64,000 nt of DNA from Thalassotalea sp. 1_MG-2023. GTDB lineage: Bacteria > Pseudomonadota > Gammaproteobacteria > Enterobacterales > Alteromonadaceae. The position numbers and the translations under genes are program-made. A model generated the notes under the pieces. That model was not told the DNA's origin. It did not search any database and saw nothing but the letters and a program-made list of their open reading frames with translations. Shown here piece by piece: positions 10,360-20,800 of this stretch (the first letter of the stretch is position 1; each line of letters starts with the position of its first letter). The DNA is taken from contig NZ_JAUOPD010000005.1 of the NCBI RefSeq assembly GCF_030546745.1, positions 180,369 through 244,368 of the forward strand, read 5' to 3'.

Positions 10360-12753
10360 ATGACCGTAAGTCTTAGCCAATATCGATTGGCGCCGGAAAA
10401 ATTAACTGCAAAGTTAGATGCATCGCTTTTCAAAAACATCGCTCAAGACTCTTCTCAATCATCAATATTTCTTGGTCATCAACGAGCAAAAGAAGCGTTA
10501 GCATTTGGCTTATCAATGCAAACACGAGGGTTTAATGTTTTTGCGATGGGTGAGCATGGCACGGGTCGACAAACATTAGTTAAACAAATGCTCACAAAAC
10601 TTGCTAGCGAGCAAGTAACACCTGATGAGTGGTGTTATATCAATAACTTTGATGATGTTCATGCGCCTTATAAGCTTTATGTAAGTCCTGGTGATGGTAA
10701 ACAGTTACTAGCTCGAATGAATACATTCATAGATGAATTATTAGATTTATTTCCTGAAATTTTTGATAACCCAAGCTATCAACGACAAAAAGCAGCAATA
10801 GATCGCGAGTTTAATCGAAAGTACGATCAGGCCATTGCACATGTTGAGGCTTTGGCGTTAGAAAACGAAGTGGTCGTATATGAAGAAGCAGGTGAAATTG
10901 CCTTTGCGCCTTTAAATGACGGTAAACCATTAAACGATCAAGAGTTTGCTAAATTAGATGAAGCCAAACGCAATGCCTTTTATGACGAACTTGAAAAATT
11001 AGAAAACATTCTTTCTGAGCAATTAATTGAACTTCCCCAATGGAAGCGCATTTCGTCAGATAAATTACGCAAATTAAAGCAAGAAACGGCAGAGCAAAGT
11101 ATTCGTCCGTTTTTACAAGAATTAGAAGACGAATTTGCTAACAATGATGGAGTATTAAAATACTTATCAAGTGTTAAACATCATGTGGTTGATGTGGTGT
11201 TAGAATTATTAGTAGTTGAAAACGAAGACCAGCAACCGAACGAAAAAGACACACGAAAATTAATGGTTGAGCGTTTTTTACCAAACCTATTAGTTGCGCG
11301 GGATGAACATGAGGGTGCCCCTGTTGTATATGAGCAGAACCCTACTTTTCAGCGTTTATTTGGTCATGTTGATTTTGCTAGCTTTCAAGGAAGTACTTAT
11401 ACCAGTTATCGGCTAATTCGTCCTGGAGCTTTACATCGTGCCAATGGTGGCTACCTATTACTTGAAGCTGAGAAATTGTTAAATCAACCCTTAGTTTGGG
11501 CAAAATTAAAACTCGCGTTAAAAACGCAAGAAATTACCATTGAAAACCCATACTCTGAATTTGCTCAACCTGGTTCTTTTAGTCTTCAACCAGAAAAAAT
11601 ACCGTTACAAGTAAAAGTTGTGCTGTTAGGTGACCCTGATATTTATTATATGCTTCAAGATTACGATCAAGAATTTACTGAGCTTTTTCGTGTACTTGCA
11701 GATTTCGACCGTTATTTAGATACCAGCGATGAGCGTTTATTAGAATACGCACAACTCATAAGGCAACGAGCTTACCAACAAAAATACCCTGAGCTTAGCG
11801 ACTGCGCAGTGTTAGAACTTATTCGCTATGCATTAAGGCGTGCAGAACACCAACACAAAATATCTGCAAATATCGTGCAAGTGAACGACTTACTTGATGA
11901 GTCTGCTTACTTGTGGCGCAAGGCAGAATTAACCACCCCGTTAACCGCTGAGCATGTGCTGCAAGCAATAAAAGCGAAAGAGAAACGAACCGGGCGCATT
12001 AGTGAAGCATGGCTAGATGAAATTAAAGAAGAACAAGTGTTGATCAGTACGTGTGGCCAACAAATAGGGAAAGTTAATGGTTTAACGGTACTTGAAATTG
12101 GCGATACTGTGTTTGGTACTCCAGCTAGGATCACGGCAACTGTCTATGCGGGGAGTCACGGCATTACCGATATTGAACGAGAAGTCGACCTTGGTAAATC
12201 GATACATTCGAAAGGTGTATTATTACTCAGTGGTTATATTGGCCACAAATATGGGCGTGAGCTGCCAGTGTCAATTTCAGCCAATATTGCGATAGAACAA
12301 TCTTATGGGCATATAGATGGCGACAGTGCTTCAATGGCTGAATTATGTGCGTTGATTTCTGCAATTGCTCAACTTCCAATTGAACAAGCAATAGCGATAA
12401 CGGGTTCTATGAACCAGCATGGGGAAGTGCAATCGATTGGTGGCGTTAATGAAAAAATAGAAGGATTTTATCGCCTTTGCAAAGATAAAGGCTTAACGGG
12501 TCAGCAAGGGGTGATTATTCCAAAAACGAACATGACAAATTTAATGTTAGCTCCAGAAGTTATTGCCGCGGTTAACGCCAAGAAGTTTCATATTTATGCG
12601 GTTGATAATGTAGATCAATCAATGGAAATATTAATGGGTCAAACAGCTGGTGAAATCAATAGTGTGGGGCGCTACCCTAGAAAATCAATTCATGCACAAG
12701 TGTTAGCCAAGTTAGGCCAATTAACGGAGCTGATAAACGGCGCAGAAGAATAG
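10360..12753 (+). CDS. Lon-like AAA+ ATP-dependent protease (LonB/YcbZ-type)
   Basis: Soluble ATP-dependent protease of the Lon family branch with a P_AAA_32-type ATPase region. The P-loop near residues 63-74 is MGEHGTGRQTLV, with Arg where classical Walker A has Lys, as seen in this branch. A long helical insertion (about residues 120-300) interrupts the AAA+ module. The C-terminal Lon proteolytic domain has the Ser-Lys dyad: Ser656 in DGDSAS and Lys699 in GGVNEKIEGF, 43 residues apart as in E. coli Lon. At 797 residues it is longer than E. coli YcbZ (586). No Lon N-terminal substrate-binding domain is present, so it is not the main Lon. Substrates are unknown. Confidence 0.9.
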   Translation: MTVSLSQYRLAPEKLTAKLDASLFKNIAQDSSQSSIFLGHQRAKEALAFGLSMQTRGFNVFAMGEHGTGRQTLVKQMLTKLASEQVTPDEWCYINNFDDVHAPYKLYVSPGDGKQLLARMNTFIDELLDLFPEIFDNPSYQRQKAAIDREFNRKYDQAIAHVEALALENEVVVYEEAGEIAFAPLNDGKPLNDQEFAKLDEAKRNAFYDELEKLENILSEQLIELPQWKRISSDKLRKLKQETAEQSIRPFLQELEDEFANNDGVLKYLSSVKHHVVDVVLELLVVENEDQQPNEKDTRKLMVERFLPNLLVARDEHEGAPVVYEQNPTFQRLFGHVDFASFQGSTYTSYRLIRPGALHRANGGYLLLEAEKLLNQPLVWAKLKLALKTQEITIENPYSEFAQPGSFSLQPEKIPLQVKVVLLGDPDIYYMLQDYDQEFTELFRVLADFDRYLDTSDERLLEYAQLIRQRAYQQKYPELSDCAVLELIRYALRRAEHQHKISANIVQVNDLLDESAYLWRKAELTTPLTAEHVLQAIKAKEKRTGRISEAWLDEIKEEQVLISTCGQQIGKVNGLTVLEIGDTVFGTPARITATVYAGSHGITDIEREVDLGKSIHSKGVLLLSGYIGHKYGRELPVSISANIAIEQSYGHIDGDSASMAELCALISAIAQLPIEQAIAITGSMNQHGEVQSIGGVNEKIEGFYRLCKDKGLTGQQGVIIPKTNMTNLMLAPEVIAAVNAKKFHIYAVDNVDQSMEILMGQTAGEINSVGRYPRKSIHAQVLAKLGQLTELINGAEE

Positions 12754-12773
12754 CAAAATGTAATTCTTCTGCG
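12741..12773 (+). terminator. Hairpin spanning the stop codon of the Lon-like gene
   Basis: CGCAGAAGAAT (12741-12751) pairs perfectly over 11 bp with ATTCTTCTGCG (12763-12773), loop of 11. The left arm contains the last codons and the first base of the TAG stop. The following sequence TGTTTAACTTTG is only weakly T-rich, so it is a plausible but imperfect terminator, or a 3'-end stabilising hairpin. Confidence 0.5.
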
Positions 12774-12920
12774 TGTTTAACTTTGTTCAATGATTTTGCA
12801 GCCTTTAGTTTGTTTTTTTATCATTTACAGCGTTCTTGTCGTGTAGCTATGCTTCTTCAAGAACGTAGCAACAACGCAACAACAACGTAGAAAATTAAAC
12901 AATCGCTGCCTTTTTAGTTC

Positions 12921-13082
12921 ATTTATACCACAAAGCTCAATATGCTCTTATACTTCTAGCAACGGTAACGAAAAAGGGTGTCATCGCTGTTTGCCCTTTA
13001 CATGGAGTAACCACCCGAAATTACTCACGCCTTGAACAAAAAACGTTGAATACGAATTACATTTAAACCACAAAGTTCAATA
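12921..13082 (+). repeat. Direct repeat pair, 22 bp, 140 bp apart
   Basis: ATTTATACCACAAAGCTCAA at 12921 and ATTTAAACCACAAAGTTCAA at 13061 match at 18 of these 20 positions and continue TA in both, so the units cover 12921-12942 and 13061-13082. The sequence between is not coding. Origin unknown. Confidence 0.6.
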
Positions 13083-13117
13083 GCCCCTAATTTTAATTAA
13101 TTGAATGTACGGTATAT

Positions 13118-13145
13118 TTGCAAAATATTATCTTTGTCTTATGAT
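13118..13145 (+). promoter_or_regulatory. Probable promoter of the nuo operon
   Basis: TTGCAA (13118-13123), 16-base spacer, TATGAT (13140-13145). The -10 is five of six to consensus. It would give a leader of about 120 nt before nuoA, whose GGGGAG ribosome site is at 13260-13265. No other promoter of this quality is visible before nuoA. Confidence 0.5.
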
Positions 13146-13274
13146 TAGAATAGCTGATTAAAAAACAGCTCGTATCGCAGGCTTTTTCTGATATGAGCAA
13201 TATAATACTGCCGGTAAGTAAGTAGTCTATCGCGATAATAAATCAAATGTTAAACATTTGGGGAGCTCAGTGCG

Positions 13275-13700
13275 ATGGGTGAGCAAGTCTCGCAAATTTG
13301 GCCGATTGCTGCATACTTTTTAACGCTGGTTATCATGTTAGTTGCCATGATGATACTTTCTCATGTGCTTGGTACTAAAGCGAAACTCCCTGCAAAAAAC
13401 TTACCCTATGAATCTGGCGTTATATCTGTTAATGCTAATAAAACTCGCTTTACCTCTCATTTTTTTCTTTATGCCGTCTTTTTTGTCATTTTTGATCTAG
13501 AAACGATTTTTCTCTTTGCTTGGGTCATCGCCTTTAAAGAGTCAGGGTGGCCTGGGTTTATTGAAGCATCTGTTTTTATTTTTATTCTACTTGCAGCGTT
13601 ACTATATTTGTATCGCGTTGGCGCATTGTCATTAACCAGACGGCACTTGTCGATTAAAGCAGACACAATCCAAATCAATCATACTGAAAAGGAGCGCTAA
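13275..13700 (+). CDS. nuoA: NADH-quinone oxidoreductase subunit A
   Basis: Small membrane subunit of complex I at the junction of the peripheral and membrane arms. The 141 residues hold three hydrophobic helices (about 10-30, 65-85, 95-115). The family loop LPYESGV and the segment [15 protein letters not shown] are intact. GGGGAG lies 9 bases before the ATG. It is the first gene of the operon; its TAA overlaps the nuoB ATG as TAATG, so the two are translationally coupled. Confidence 0.97.
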   Translation: MGEQVSQIWPIAAYFLTLVIMLVAMMILSHVLGTKAKLPAKNLPYESGVISVNANKTRFTSHFFLYAVFFVIFDLETIFLFAWVIAFKESGWPGFIEASVFIFILLAALLYLYRVGALSLTRRHLSIKADTIQINHTEKER

Positions 13701-14338
13701 TGGAGTGGTCGTTAACTAAAGCTGAACTTGATAAACAAATGTCGCAGTCTAAGCAACAAGTTGAACAAGAGTTATCGCGTAATGTTTTGTTTTCTAAATT
13801 AGATGATTTAGCCAATTGGGGGCGTAAAAACTCTATTTGGCCTTTTAATTTCGGGTTGAGTTGCTGCTACGTTGAAATGGCGACCAGTTTTACTTCAAGA
13901 CACGATATTGCGCGTTTTGGCGCGGAAGTGATCAGAGCAACGCCACGTCAGGCTGATTTGATGGTCATTTCTGGTACATGCTTTCGAAAAATGGCGCCAG
14001 TTATACAGCATCTTTATGAGCAATTATTAGAGCCTAAGTGGATAATTTCAATGGGGTCTTGTGCTAACTCTGGTGGTATGTACGATATTTACAGCGTTGT
14101 ACAAGGCGTTGATAAGTTTATCCCCGTTGATGTTTATGTACCGGGTTGTCCGCCAAGGCCAGAAGCGTTAATGGAAGCCATTTTATTATTGCAAACTAAG
14201 ATAGCTCATCAACCAAGACAAGTTAGTTGGATGGTAGATGAAGCTGGTGTGAGTGAAATAGCTAAACCTTCTTTGCGAGACATCAAGCACGAGCATCGTA
14301 TCGCAACGACCAATTTAGATGAGCCAGATTCCGTATGA
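13700..14338 (+). CDS. nuoB: NADH-quinone oxidoreductase subunit B
   Basis: Peripheral-arm subunit carrying the terminal [4Fe-4S] cluster N2, which passes electrons to quinone. The Cys pair in LSCCYVEM, the Cys of SGTCFRKM and the Cys in [10 protein letters not shown] are the cluster ligands of the family. Length 212, typical. The start shares a base with the nuoA stop, and its own stop overlaps the nuoCD start (ATGA). Confidence 0.97.
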   Translation: MEWSLTKAELDKQMSQSKQQVEQELSRNVLFSKLDDLANWGRKNSIWPFNFGLSCCYVEMATSFTSRHDIARFGAEVIRATPRQADLMVISGTCFRKMAPVIQHLYEQLLEPKWIISMGSCANSGGMYDIYSVVQGVDKFIPVDVYVPGCPPRPEALMEAILLLQTKIAHQPRQVSWMVDEAGVSEIAKPSLRDIKHEHRIATTNLDEPDSV

Positions 14339-16134
14339 CAAATCAGGTGGATATATCGCTCAGTCAAGATTGGCACCAACCTAATCAACTGCCTATTATT
14401 GAAGAAATTCGCGCATTGATTCATGACGTATCGTTAATACCTGCAAATAAGCAAGATAATATTTGTGATGATATTCCAACGGTTTGGCTGTTAAAACAAG
14501 ATGTATGCCGAGTGATGCAGGCTGTTCGACATGAATTAATTGAGCCTTTTACCGTTTGCTTTGATATTACCGCTATCGATGAAAGTGAAAGACGCCATAA
14601 GTCTAAACATGTGGCTGACTTTACCATTAGTTATCACTTAACATCTCCGCAAAGAAACCAAGATATTCGGTTAAAAGTTGCGCTTACAAAACACGATAAA
14701 TCAATCGAAAGCGTTTGCCAATATTGGCCTAATGCTAATTGGTATGAGCGCGAAGTGTGGGATATGTTTGGGGTGGTTTTTCTTAATCACCCACATCTTT
14801 CGCGTATTTTGATGCCATCAACATGGCAAGGACATCCACTGTTGAAAACGCACCCTGCTAGAGCAACAGAAATGGATCCTTTCACACTACCAAAACATAA
14901 ACAAGACGAAGAGCAAAAGGCATTACAGTTCAACCCAGAAGCTTGGGGAATGAAGCGTCAAGGTCCAGATAATGATTTCATGTTTTTAAATTTAGGGCCG
15001 AATCACCCGAGCGTTCATGGTGCTTTTCGTATCGTATTGCAAATGGATGGCGAAGAAATTGTCGATTGTGTCCCCGATATTGGATATCACCATCGCGGCG
15101 CAGAAAAAATGGGAGAAAGACAATCATGGCATAGTTACATTCCCTATACCGATCGTATTGATTACCTCGGTGGTGTGATGAACAACTTTCCGTATGTGAT
15201 GGCAGTCGAAAAACTTGCCGGCATTCAGGTGCCTGAACGCGCAAAAGTTGCACGCATAATGACAGCCGAAATGTTTCGAATTCTGAGCCATTTACTTTTT
15301 TACGGTACGTTTGCCCAAGATGTCGGTGCACTTTCACCCATTTTTTATATGTTCGTAGATCGCGAAAAACTGTTCGGTATTGTTGAAGCTATTTCGGGGG
15401 CTCGTATGCACCCTAGTTGGTTTCGTATTGGTGGTTTAGCGTCAGATTTACCAAAAGGTTGGCAGACACTTGTTCGAGAATACGTGAATTACCTACCAGC
15501 CAGACTTGATGAATATGACAAGATGGTCATGCAAAACAGTATCTTAAAACAACGTACCCAAGGAATTGGCGCGTACTCTACTAAAGAGGCGCTTGAATGG
15601 GGCGTTACTGGCCCTGGCTTACGTGCTACAGGTTATTCATGGGATTTACGAAAGCAGCGACCGTATGGTGGTTATGATCAATTTGATTTTGAAGTGCCAA
15701 CCGGTAGCAACGGGGATTGTTATGACCGCTGCCGCGTTCGAATTGAAGAAATGAGGCAAAGTATTCGTATTATCGAACAATGCTTAAATAACATGCCTGA
15801 AGGTCCTTACAAAGCGGAACACCCACAAACAACACCGCCTGATAGAACTCGTACCATGACAGATATTGATACTTTGATCCCACATTTTATCAACGTATCT
15901 TGGGGGCCTACAATTCCTGTTGGTGAAGTATCTGTTGCGGTAGAAGCGACCAAAGGCATTATGGGCTATCACTTGATCAGTGACGGTTCAACGATGAGTT
16001 ATCGCACACGCATAAGAACACCGAGTTTTGCGCATTTGCAAATGCTACCGGTGATTTCTCGAGGCCAAATGGTTGCAGATTTAATCGCGACACTTGGCAG
16101 TATTGATTACGTGATGGCTGATGTTGACAGGTGA
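14335..16134 (+). CDS. nuoC: NADH-quinone oxidoreductase fused subunit C/D
   Basis: Fusion of the 30-kDa subunit (NuoC, about residues 1-190) and the 49-kDa subunit (NuoD, about 210-599), as in E. coli and many other gammaproteobacteria (also written nuoCD). The NuoC part contains the signature [12 protein letters not shown]. The NuoD part starts at [15 protein letters not shown], which forms part of the quinone site, and keeps [14 protein letters not shown] and the NiFe-hydrogenase-like fold regions. The hydrogenase Ni-binding cysteines are absent, as expected. It overlaps nuoB by 4 bp, and nuoE starts 4 bp after its stop. Confidence 0.97.
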   Translation: MTNQVDISLSQDWHQPNQLPIIEEIRALIHDVSLIPANKQDNICDDIPTVWLLKQDVCRVMQAVRHELIEPFTVCFDITAIDESERRHKSKHVADFTISYHLTSPQRNQDIRLKVALTKHDKSIESVCQYWPNANWYEREVWDMFGVVFLNHPHLSRILMPSTWQGHPLLKTHPARATEMDPFTLPKHKQDEEQKALQFNPEAWGMKRQGPDNDFMFLNLGPNHPSVHGAFRIVLQMDGEEIVDCVPDIGYHHRGAEKMGERQSWHSYIPYTDRIDYLGGVMNNFPYVMAVEKLAGIQVPERAKVARIMTAEMFRILSHLLFYGTFAQDVGALSPIFYMFVDREKLFGIVEAISGARMHPSWFRIGGLASDLPKGWQTLVREYVNYLPARLDEYDKMVMQNSILKQRTQGIGAYSTKEALEWGVTGPGLRATGYSWDLRKQRPYGGYDQFDFEVPTGSNGDCYDRCRVRIEEMRQSIRIIEQCLNNMPEGPYKAEHPQTTPPDRTRTMTDIDTLIPHFINVSWGPTIPVGEVSVAVEATKGIMGYHLISDGSTMSYRTRIRTPSFAHLQMLPVISRGQMVADLIATLGSIDYVMADVDR

Positions 16135-16138
16135 TGTG

Positions 16139-16669
16139 ATGACCATAGATTTAAACAGTAACTTATTAACTTTAGACTACCTTACCGAACAAGAGAAGAT
16201 CGCTATTGATCATGAGTTGCAGATCATGGAAACCCGAGAAGCATGCAGTATAGAAGCATTGAAAATTGTCCAACTGCAACGAGGTTGGATCAGCGATGAT
16301 TCACTACATGCGATTGCTGCTTATTTACGAATACCATCAGCAGACTTAGAAGGTGTAGCAACGTTCTATAACCTTATTTACCGCCAACCGGTTGGGAAAT
16401 ACGTGATTCATATTTGTAATAGTATCAGTTGCCATTTGTGTGGTTACGATGCCGTGGTATCAGCCATTAAAAATTATTTAGCAATAGAATATGGTCAAAC
16501 GACTTCTGATGGCATGTTCACGTTGTTGTCAAATGCCTGTTTAGGCGCCTGCGATCAAGCACCGGTGATGATGATTGACAATCAGCTTTATCAAAGTCTC
16601 ACCCCACAAAATGTGGTGGATATTTTACAAACATTGCAAGCGGCAGATAATAAAGGGGTGGGCAGATGA
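16139..16669 (+). CDS. nuoE: NADH-quinone oxidoreductase subunit E
   Basis: Peripheral-arm subunit with the [2Fe-2S] cluster N1a, part of the NADH-dehydrogenase module with NuoF and NuoG. Ligands are the C-x4-C of CNSISCHLCG and the C-x3-C of CLGACDQAP. The start chosen is ATG 16139 (MTIDLNSNLL, 176 residues), seven bases after an AGG; an in-frame ATG at 16121 lies inside the nuoCD end and would add six unconserved residues. Its stop overlaps the nuoF start. Confidence 0.95.
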   Translation: MTIDLNSNLLTLDYLTEQEKIAIDHELQIMETREACSIEALKIVQLQRGWISDDSLHAIAAYLRIPSADLEGVATFYNLIYRQPVGKYVIHICNSISCHLCGYDAVVSAIKNYLAIEYGQTTSDGMFTLLSNACLGACDQAPVMMIDNQLYQSLTPQNVVDILQTLQAADNKGVGR

Positions 16670-17976
16670 CACCTTTAACACATCCGTTAACGCATTTGGT
16701 TGATGTTAATAACCCGTTAAATTTCAAGGGCTACTGTCAACAAAAGGGTTATGCCGCCGCGAAAAAAGTGCTTTTTGAGTATACGCCAGCAGAGGCTTTA
16801 GATACCGTGAAGAGTTCAGGCTTAAAGGGCCGTGGCGGCGCTGGTTTTCCTACAGGGATGAAGTGGAGCTTTTTACCTGAATTTGAAGAAGACGACCCTA
16901 GAGCAAAAGAACCTAAATACCTTATTTGTAACGCTGATGAAATGGAACCAGGAACGTTTAAAGATAGATTGTTATTAGAGGGCGTTCCTCACCAGCTTAT
17001 TGAATCAATGATTATTGCCGGTTACATCATCGGTGCAACGCGTGCTTACATTTTTTTAAGAGGTGAATATCACCTTGCGGCTAAGCGGATCCAACAAGCA
17101 ATTGACGAAGCTTATCAGGCAAGCTGGTTAGGTAACGATATTCAGCAAAGTGGCTATAGCCTAGAGTTACATTTGCACACCAGTGCAGGGCGATATATTT
17201 GTGGGGAAGAAACGGCATTGATTAATGCCTTAGAAGGAAAACGCGCAACACCGAGAGCAAAACCACCTTTTCCACAAGTTGCTGGTTTATTTGGTAAACC
17301 CACTATCGTTAATAACGTAGAAACGTTAAGTAATTTACCCCATATTTTTGCCCACGGCGTTGAGTGGTTTCAACAGCATGCGCCTGAAAGTGATGCTGGA
17401 ACGAAAATATACGGTGCTTGTGGCCGTATCAAAATCCCTGGGCTTTGGGAGTTACCCATGGGAGTTAGCATCGGGCGACTGTTAAATGATCACGCAGGCG
17501 GAATGTGTGAAGGGTTAGCATTAAAAGGTTTATTGCCCGGCGGTGCATCAACAGATTTCTTGCTACCAGAACATTTAGATGTAGCAATGGATTACGATTC
17601 AATCGCTAAAGCTGGCAGCCGCTTAGGAACAGGCGGGCTAATTGTACTGGATGATAAGAATTGCCCTGTTGCCATGGTGAAAAATATTATGCAGTTTTTT
17701 GCGCAAGAGTCTTGCGGTTGGTGTACTCCCTGTCGTGATGGTACACCGTGGGCATTGGAAATTCTAACTAGAATAGAGCAAGGGAAAGGAACATTAACTG
17801 ATATCGACGAACTTTATCGATTATGTGATTTTATGTGGATTGGTAAAACACACTGTGCATTAGCTCCAGGTGCGGTAGAGCCTTTAAGAAGTGCGTTAAA
17901 TTATTTTACCGATGATTTCATACAGCACATTGAAGAACACTGCTGCCCATATCAGCAAAGGGGGCATCATGGATAA
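16666..17976 (+). CDS. nuoF: NADH-quinone oxidoreductase subunit F (FMN and NADH binding)
   Basis: Binds NADH and FMN and holds [4Fe-4S] cluster N3; entry point for electrons. The glycine-rich FMN/NADH motif GRGGAGFPTG (about residues 52-62), the second nucleotide region around ICGEETALINALEG, and the cluster motif ESCGWCTPCRDG with a distal Cys in THCALAPGA are all present. Length 436, close to the family. Overlaps nuoE by 4 bp and nuoG by 8 bp. Confidence 0.97.
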   Translation: MTPLTHPLTHLVDVNNPLNFKGYCQQKGYAAAKKVLFEYTPAEALDTVKSSGLKGRGGAGFPTGMKWSFLPEFEEDDPRAKEPKYLICNADEMEPGTFKDRLLLEGVPHQLIESMIIAGYIIGATRAYIFLRGEYHLAAKRIQQAIDEAYQASWLGNDIQQSGYSLELHLHTSAGRYICGEETALINALEGKRATPRAKPPFPQVAGLFGKPTIVNNVETLSNLPHIFAHGVEWFQQHAPESDAGTKIYGACGRIKIPGLWELPMGVSIGRLLNDHAGGMCEGLALKGLLPGGASTDFLLPEHLDVAMDYDSIAKAGSRLGTGGLIVLDDKNCPVAMVKNIMQFFAQESCGWCTPCRDGTPWALEILTRIEQGKGTLTDIDELYRLCDFMWIGKTHCALAPGAVEPLRSALNYFTDDFIQHIEEHCCPYQQRGHHG

Positions 17977-20800
17977 CCAACTACTCACCATTTATATCAA
18001 TGGTGACGCTTATCAAGTTGATGGTAATGACAATTTATTGGCTGCCGTACTGTCTAATAAGTTAAATCTACCTTACTTTTGTTGGCATCCTGCGATGGGC
18101 TCTGTTGGTGCTTGCCGTCAATGTGCTGTGACGCAATATCAAGACGAGCATGATAAAAAAGGTCGTATTGTGATGGCTTGTACCACACCAGTTGCTGAAG
18201 GAATGCGCATTAGTATTAATGATCATGCATCACAGGAGTTCCGTGAACAAGTTATTGGGGCAATGATGACGAATCATCCACATGATTGCCCAGTGTGCGC
18301 AGAAGGGGGGGAGTGCCACTTACAAGATATGACTGTGATGACAGGCCACACATCACGGAACTATGAAGGGTTGAAGCGCACCTTTACCAATCAAGACTTA
18401 GGGCAATTTGTTGGCCATGAAATGAATCGCTGCATTACTTGTTATCGTTGTGTTCGTTTTTATAAAGATTATGCAGGCGGAGAAGACCTCGGTGTTTTTG
18501 GTTCGAAAAACCAAGTGTACTTTGGTCGTCAAGAAGATGGCCAATTAGAGAGTGAATTTAGCGGTAATCTCGTAGAGGTTTGTCCAACAGGGGTGTTTAC
18601 CAATAAACACTTCTCAGCACATTATGCGCGTAAATGGGATTTACAATCAGCGCCCTCTATTTGTGCGAATTGTTCTGTGGGGTGTAATCTTAGCGTCGGT
18701 GAAAGGTACGGTAGTGTTAGACGAGTCATGAATCGTTATCACCATGAATTAAATGGCTACTTTATCTGTGATCATGGTCGCTTTGGTTTATCGTATGTTA
18801 ACAGCAATAAACGATTAACACGCACGAAGGGCATTGATCATTCGTCGCCAATGGGCTTAAAAAAACAAGATGTCGTTCGTGCATTGTTGCATTATCGGAA
18901 AAAACAATTCTTAGCGATAGGCTCGGGTCGAGCGAGTATTGAAAGCAATCAATTATTACGGGAAATAGTCGGTGTAAGAAACTTCAGTACGGGCTTTTCA
19001 GCAACTCAATTACCTTTTGCTAAACAGCATGCAGATTACTTATCACGCCATCAACCGGTTTCTTTAGCTGAAATAGAACAAGCCGATTTTGTCTTGATCA
19101 TTGATGAAGATATTACCCAAAGTGCCGCAAGAATTGCCTTATCGGTAAGACAAGCATTACGCAATAAGGGTATTGCACGTGCGCAAAGTATGGGGATCCC
19201 GTCTTGGCAAGATAGCGCAGTAAGAACAATCGCTGGTGAACAAAAATCACCGTTGTATATTTTTACCAGTGTCGCCACTAAATTAGATTCTGTCGCGTCA
19301 GCTCGATACTTACAATCACCAGAAGAAACCAAGTTGGCGGTCGAACAATTAATTGCAGTATTAACTAACAAGCATCGTGAGCACGAGATAAATCCTAATA
19401 TTTTGCAGATTGCTGATGCGCTAATTCAAGCGAAAAAGCCCTTGGTTATTAGTGGTTGGAGCCATCAACATCATGGACTGTTTTCATCAAGCATTGCATT
19501 AATTGATGCTGTTAGCGCTTGTCATAGCAATAGTTGTTCATTGATGACTGCACCAGAGGCGAATACGGTTGGGCAATTATATTTAACAACAGAAATTACC
19601 CAATCGGTTGAACAAACAATAGAGCAAACAATAACCGATAGTGATATTGCCGGACTGATTGTTTTAGAGCATGAGTTACCTAGCTTGTCGAAAGCGCAAA
19701 TTGAACGTTTAAACAGTGCGAATAAACTTTGTATTGCCATAGATCATAGTGACGGAAAATTTACCCAAGCGGCCAATATGGTGTTACCTGCAACGCCTGT
19801 CACTGAATCGCATGGGCATTTTGCTAATTATCAAGGAAGGGTTCAGTCTTTCTATGCAGTGACACCACCGATATTACCCATCCAAAATGCTTGGCAATGG
19901 TTGTGTTTGCTGGCAAGTGGCTTGGAGAAATTATCCGATGAATTAACAGTTATTAATAGCTTTTCTACATTACATGAGTGGTTTGAAAAGCATGTTGATC
20001 GTTGGCCAATCAAACTTGATGCCAGCGATACATCAATTGCCAGAGAGCCGCACAGAGTGAGTGGTAGAACGGCGAAGATGGCAAATCAAACGGTTCATGA
20101 AGCAAAAACGACACAAAGTGAGGAAGCTTATCGCTTTTCAATGGAAGGCGGTGCGATTGATACCGGCGATAACATGCCCTACGTTTGGGCGCCAGGCTGG
20201 AATTCAAACCAAGCCATTACTTTTTATCAACAGCGACCTAATGGCCCGTTAATGAACAGGCAATCAGCGAAATTTTTAAGCTTCAATGAGCAGCCATTTC
20301 ACCAATATCAATCTGTCGATGAGGGTAAGCCTGCTAACACTGAGCACAATGATGTTAGCTTAGCAATGAGTGTCCCATGGTTCAGACGGTTTTGGTTAAC
20401 GAGATCACAAGCTGAATTTAGCATGATGGTGCAAGCTAATGTGCTGTATGTATCGAAAAGCTATGCTAACAAGCAACAATTAGCCGTTAAACAATGGGTA
20501 AAGGTGTCATTAAGCAAAAAAAATCAGTCAACAAGACAAGAGGTGTTCGCTCAATTGATGATTGATGATGACTTACCGGTGAACCACTTGTATTTGCAAG
20601 CAGATGAACTGCATGAAAATCATTGGCAGTTAGTCAGTGTTACATTGGCAGACGAACAAGCGCTTGAGCAATGGCATAAACAGGTTGAAAATCGTTTAAA
20701 ATCCGCTGAACTTGAGCAAAAAAATACCTTAACAAGGCTAAAAGAAAAAGATCAAACGATACCTATCCGTTTAGTTTCTGGAGGGTTAGAAGATGCATGA
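17969..20800 (+). CDS. nuoG: NADH-quinone oxidoreductase subunit G
   Basis: Large iron-sulfur subunit of the NADH module. The N-terminal ferredoxin domain has FCWHPAMGSVGACRQC and a later Cys for the [2Fe-2S] cluster. Next come DCPVCAEGGECHLQD, the His-containing NRCITCYRCVRF region, and CPTG. The extra cluster N7 site is kept: C-x2-C-x3-C-x27-C starting at CANCSVGC. The C-terminal molybdopterin-oxidoreductase-like domain is inactive in the family. The start is ATG 17969 (MDNQLLTIYING, 943 residues), with AAGGGGG just upstream; an earlier in-frame start at 17912 lies within nuoF. Slightly longer than E. coli NuoG (908). Confidence 0.95.
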   Translation: MDNQLLTIYINGDAYQVDGNDNLLAAVLSNKLNLPYFCWHPAMGSVGACRQCAVTQYQDEHDKKGRIVMACTTPVAEGMRISINDHASQEFREQVIGAMMTNHPHDCPVCAEGGECHLQDMTVMTGHTSRNYEGLKRTFTNQDLGQFVGHEMNRCITCYRCVRFYKDYAGGEDLGVFGSKNQVYFGRQEDGQLESEFSGNLVEVCPTGVFTNKHFSAHYARKWDLQSAPSICANCSVGCNLSVGERYGSVRRVMNRYHHELNGYFICDHGRFGLSYVNSNKRLTRTKGIDHSSPMGLKKQDVVRALLHYRKKQFLAIGSGRASIESNQLLREIVGVRNFSTGFSATQLPFAKQHADYLSRHQPVSLAEIEQADFVLIIDEDITQSAARIALSVRQALRNKGIARAQSMGIPSWQDSAVRTIAGEQKSPLYIFTSVATKLDSVASARYLQSPEETKLAVEQLIAVLTNKHREHEINPNILQIADALIQAKKPLVISGWSHQHHGLFSSSIALIDAVSACHSNSCSLMTAPEANTVGQLYLTTEITQSVEQTIEQTITDSDIAGLIVLEHELPSLSKAQIERLNSANKLCIAIDHSDGKFTQAANMVLPATPVTESHGHFANYQGRVQSFYAVTPPILPIQNAWQWLCLLASGLEKLSDELTVINSFSTLHEWFEKHVDRWPIKLDASDTSIAREPHRVSGRTAKMANQTVHEAKTTQSEEAYRFSMEGGAIDTGDNMPYVWAPGWNSNQAITFYQQRPNGPLMNRQSAKFLSFNEQPFHQYQSVDEGKPANTEHNDVSLAMSVPWFRRFWLTRSQAEFSMMVQANVLYVSKSYANKQQLAVKQWVKVSLSKKNQSTRQEVFAQLMIDDDLPVNHLYLQADELHENHWQLVSVTLADEQALEQWHKQVENRLKSAELEQKNTLTRLKEKDQTIPIRLVSGGLEDA

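Larger units (their letters stand above)
12754..13274. other. Repeat-containing intergenic gap before the nuo operon
   Basis: About 520 bp with no supportable gene on either strand. It holds an inverted repeat CGTTCTTG/CAAGAACG (12831-12838, 12858-12865), another AAAGGG/CCCTTT (12973-12978, 12994-12999), a 22-bp direct repeat pair 140 bp apart (listed separately) and, at its right end, the probable nuo promoter. An AGCTG/CAGCT mini-hairpin lies at about 13151-13169. The density of dyads suggests a decayed repeat or mobile-element remnant, but no transposase fragment is recognisable. Confidence 0.5.

Noticed and set aside
10360..12753. Main Lon protease
   Set aside because: No Lon N-terminal domain, Arg in the P-loop, and a long helical insertion; it belongs to the LonB/YcbZ-like branch.
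14978..15337. Minus-strand frame of 119 codons opposite nuoCD
   Set aside because: Fully inside a conserved gene with no independent support.
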